Of a DNA stretch of 45,765 nucleotides, positions 44,728 through 45,765 are shown piece after piece (the first letter of the stretch is position 1; every line of letters starts with the position of its first letter). This DNA is from Actinomadura sp. KC345. GTDB lineage: Bacteria; Actinomycetota; Actinomycetes; Streptosporangiales; Streptosporangiaceae. Under the pieces are notes generated by a model. That model worked only from the letters and a program-made list of their open reading frames with translations, ran no database searches and was not told the DNA's origin. The DNA lies in contig NZ_SMKH01000025.1 of NCBI RefSeq assembly GCF_004348515.1, positions 1-45,765 on the forward strand. Direction: 5' to 3'. A program made the translations under genes and the position numbers.

Positions 44728-44733
44728 AGCCTA
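44728..44733 (-). promoter_or_regulatory. -10 box (TAGGCT) of a leaderless promoter
   Basis: On the minus strand TAGGCT ends 7 nt before the uvrC GTG. There is no Shine-Dalgarno-like sequence in between, which supports both the GTG start and a leaderless transcript. Confidence 0.45.
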
Positions 44734-44868
44734 GTGGGCCGTACCGACACGCCGCGCGCCCGCGCGTCCCGTCCCGGGGTGACGGAGATCTCCACGTCCG
44801 CGAGCACCGTTCCCGCCCGGACCGGCGGGCCGCCCCGGACCGGGACGGCCCGCCGTGCACCGGGACGC

Positions 44869-45363
44869 TCAGGCGAGCATGATCTGGTCGCCCTGGACGG
44901 TGATCTGCCTCTCCTCCAGGGGCTTGTCCGCCGGCGGGCTCGCCACCGACCCGTCGGCGATCTTGAACTTGCTGCCGTGGCAGGGGCAGTTGATCATGCC
45001 TCCCGACACCGAGTCGACGCTGCACCCCTTGTGCGTGCACGCCGCGGAGTACGCCTTGAACTCGCCCTGCGCCGGCTGGCACACCACGACCTTCGCGTCC
45101 TCGAAGACCCTGCCGCCGCCGACCGGGATCTCACTGGCGGACGCGAGGGCCCCGCCTGCGCCGGCGCCTCCGCCGCCGGAGTCCCCGCCGCCGGAGCCGC
45201 CGGTGTCACCGCCGTCGTCGGACCCGCCGCACGCCGCCGCCAGCCCGGCGATGCCCGCGAGCCCCGCACCGAGGAGGACGCCCCGGCGGGTGTTGCCCCC
45301 GGCCGGCGTGTCCCCCGGCGCCTGCTCCGCTTCGTCCACCCGCGTCTCGGACTCCTGTGGCAT
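44869..45363 (-). CDS. Rieske (2Fe-2S) protein with Tat lipoprotein signal
   Basis: A 164-residue protein. A twin-arginine signal ([24 protein letters not shown] at 26-27; lipobox Cys45) should export it folded and anchor it as a lipoprotein. A Gly/Ser/Asp-rich linker (46-72) leads to a Rieske domain with cluster ligands C109, H111, C126 and H129 and a disulfide pair C114/C128 (CTHKGC, CPCHG). It probably takes part in electron transfer outside the membrane; the partner is unknown. GGAGGGG lies 6 nt before the ATG. Confidence 0.9.
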   Translation of the reverse strand: MPQESETRVDEAEQAPGDTPAGGNTRRGVLLGAGLAGIAGLAAACGGSDDGGDTGGSGGGDSGGGGAGAGGALASASEIPVGGGRVFEDAKVVVCQPAQGEFKAYSAACTHKGCSVDSVSGGMINCPCHGSKFKIADGSVASPPADKPLEERQITVQGDQIMLA

Positions 45364-45467
45364 GTGCACCCCTCCGGTGACCTCATTCGGTTCCTGTGTG
45401 TCACCAGGGAGCACGGATGCGCGACCGCGATGGTTCAAACCAGAACCAATTCGCCGGGTGACCGTGC

Positions 45468-45765
45468 TCAGGTGACGACGATGCCGCCGTTGCGGACCTG
45501 GACGGGGTACTCCCGCAGCGGCTCCTCCGCGGGGCCCTTCTGCACCGAGCCGTCCGCGACCTTGAACTCGCTGCCGTGGCAGGCGCAGTTGATCAGCCCG
45601 TTCCGCACGCTGCCGACCGTGCAGCCCTGATGCGGGCAGACCGCCGTGAACGCCTTGAACACGCCCTCGCTCGGCTGGGTCACCACGACCTTGTCGTCGC
45701 CGTACACCTTCCCGCCGCCGACGGGGATGTCGGCGGCCTTCGCGATCTCCTGCCCCTTGAGATCC
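45468..45765 (-). CDS. Second Rieske (2Fe-2S) protein (5' end outside window)
   Basis: The visible 98 residues run from the window edge to the TGA and include CPHQGC and CACHG, the Rieske ligands (C-x-H and C-x-C-H). The sequence just before (LKGQEIAKAADIPVGGGKVYGDDKVVVTQPSEGVFKAF) parallels the first Rieske protein ([31 protein letters not shown]), so the two genes are a tandem duplication. Signal peptide and linker lie outside the window. Role as for its neighbour. Confidence 0.88.
   Translation of the reverse strand, partial: DLKGQEIAKAADIPVGGGKVYGDDKVVVTQPSEGVFKAFTAVCPHQGCTVGSVRNGLINCACHGSEFKVADGSVQKGPAEEPLREYPVQVRNGGIVVT

Overview
The window is high-GC DNA with codon use typical of actinobacteria. 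It carries actinobacterial marker genes (rbpA, whiA, a WhiJ/AbaA-type trio with a DUF397 protein, the uvrC-rapZ-yvcK-whiA block) and many genes with a -10 box only 6-8 nt before the start codon, which is typical of leaderless actinobacterial transcripts. The gene content fits a filamentous actinomycete, possibly a Streptosporangiales/Thermomonosporaceae (Actinomadura-like) strain; the exact taxon is inference.

Layout. 1-8.4 kb: end of a membrane protein, a TerD-vWA protein, an MFS exporter with its Rrf2 repressor (two near-identical operators), a DUF3592 protein, a VOC protein, the DUF397/XRE/ATPase trio, then a NarL-type two-component pair. 8.4-10.8 kb: a small membrane protein and an MMPL transporter, probably a target of that pair. 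10.9-26.9 kb: a catabolic island. It has two divergent arms that start from one 263-bp intergenic region, with a matching IclR-type operator facing each arm. The minus arm encodes a LivKHMGF-type ABC importer, a MmgE/PrpD protein, a hydantoin-racemase-like protein, a hydantoinase-like amidohydrolase and an IclR regulator. The plus arm encodes a class III CoA-transferase, a CitE-like lyase, a cyclase-family hydrolase, a second MmgE/PrpD protein and an Asp/Glu racemase-like protein. An IS200/IS605-type element has inserted between the lyase and cyclase genes; its TnpB has lost the first RuvC aspartate (Asp to Ala).

26.9-32.0 kb: acetyltransferase, carboxymuconolactone-decarboxylase-like protein, methyltransferase, then glyA. 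glyA is preceded by a clear ZTP riboswitch that lies largely inside the 3' end of the upstream EamA transporter gene; an Lrp/AsnC regulator follows. 32.3-36.3 kb: rbpA, secG, and the glycolytic genes tpiA-pgk-gap. 36.5-39.8 kb: three overlapping genes for related, unrecognised membrane proteins (the best candidate for an undescribed system). 39.8-44.7 kb: uvrC-rapZ-yvcK-whiA. 44.9 kb to the end: two tandem Rieske iron-sulfur proteins, the second cut by the window end.

The core genes (glycolysis, secG, rbpA, whiA block, uvrC) are conserved chromosomal neighbours. The island, the IS element and the three-gene membrane operon are the accessory parts. All functional calls come from reading motifs and context; no database search was run.
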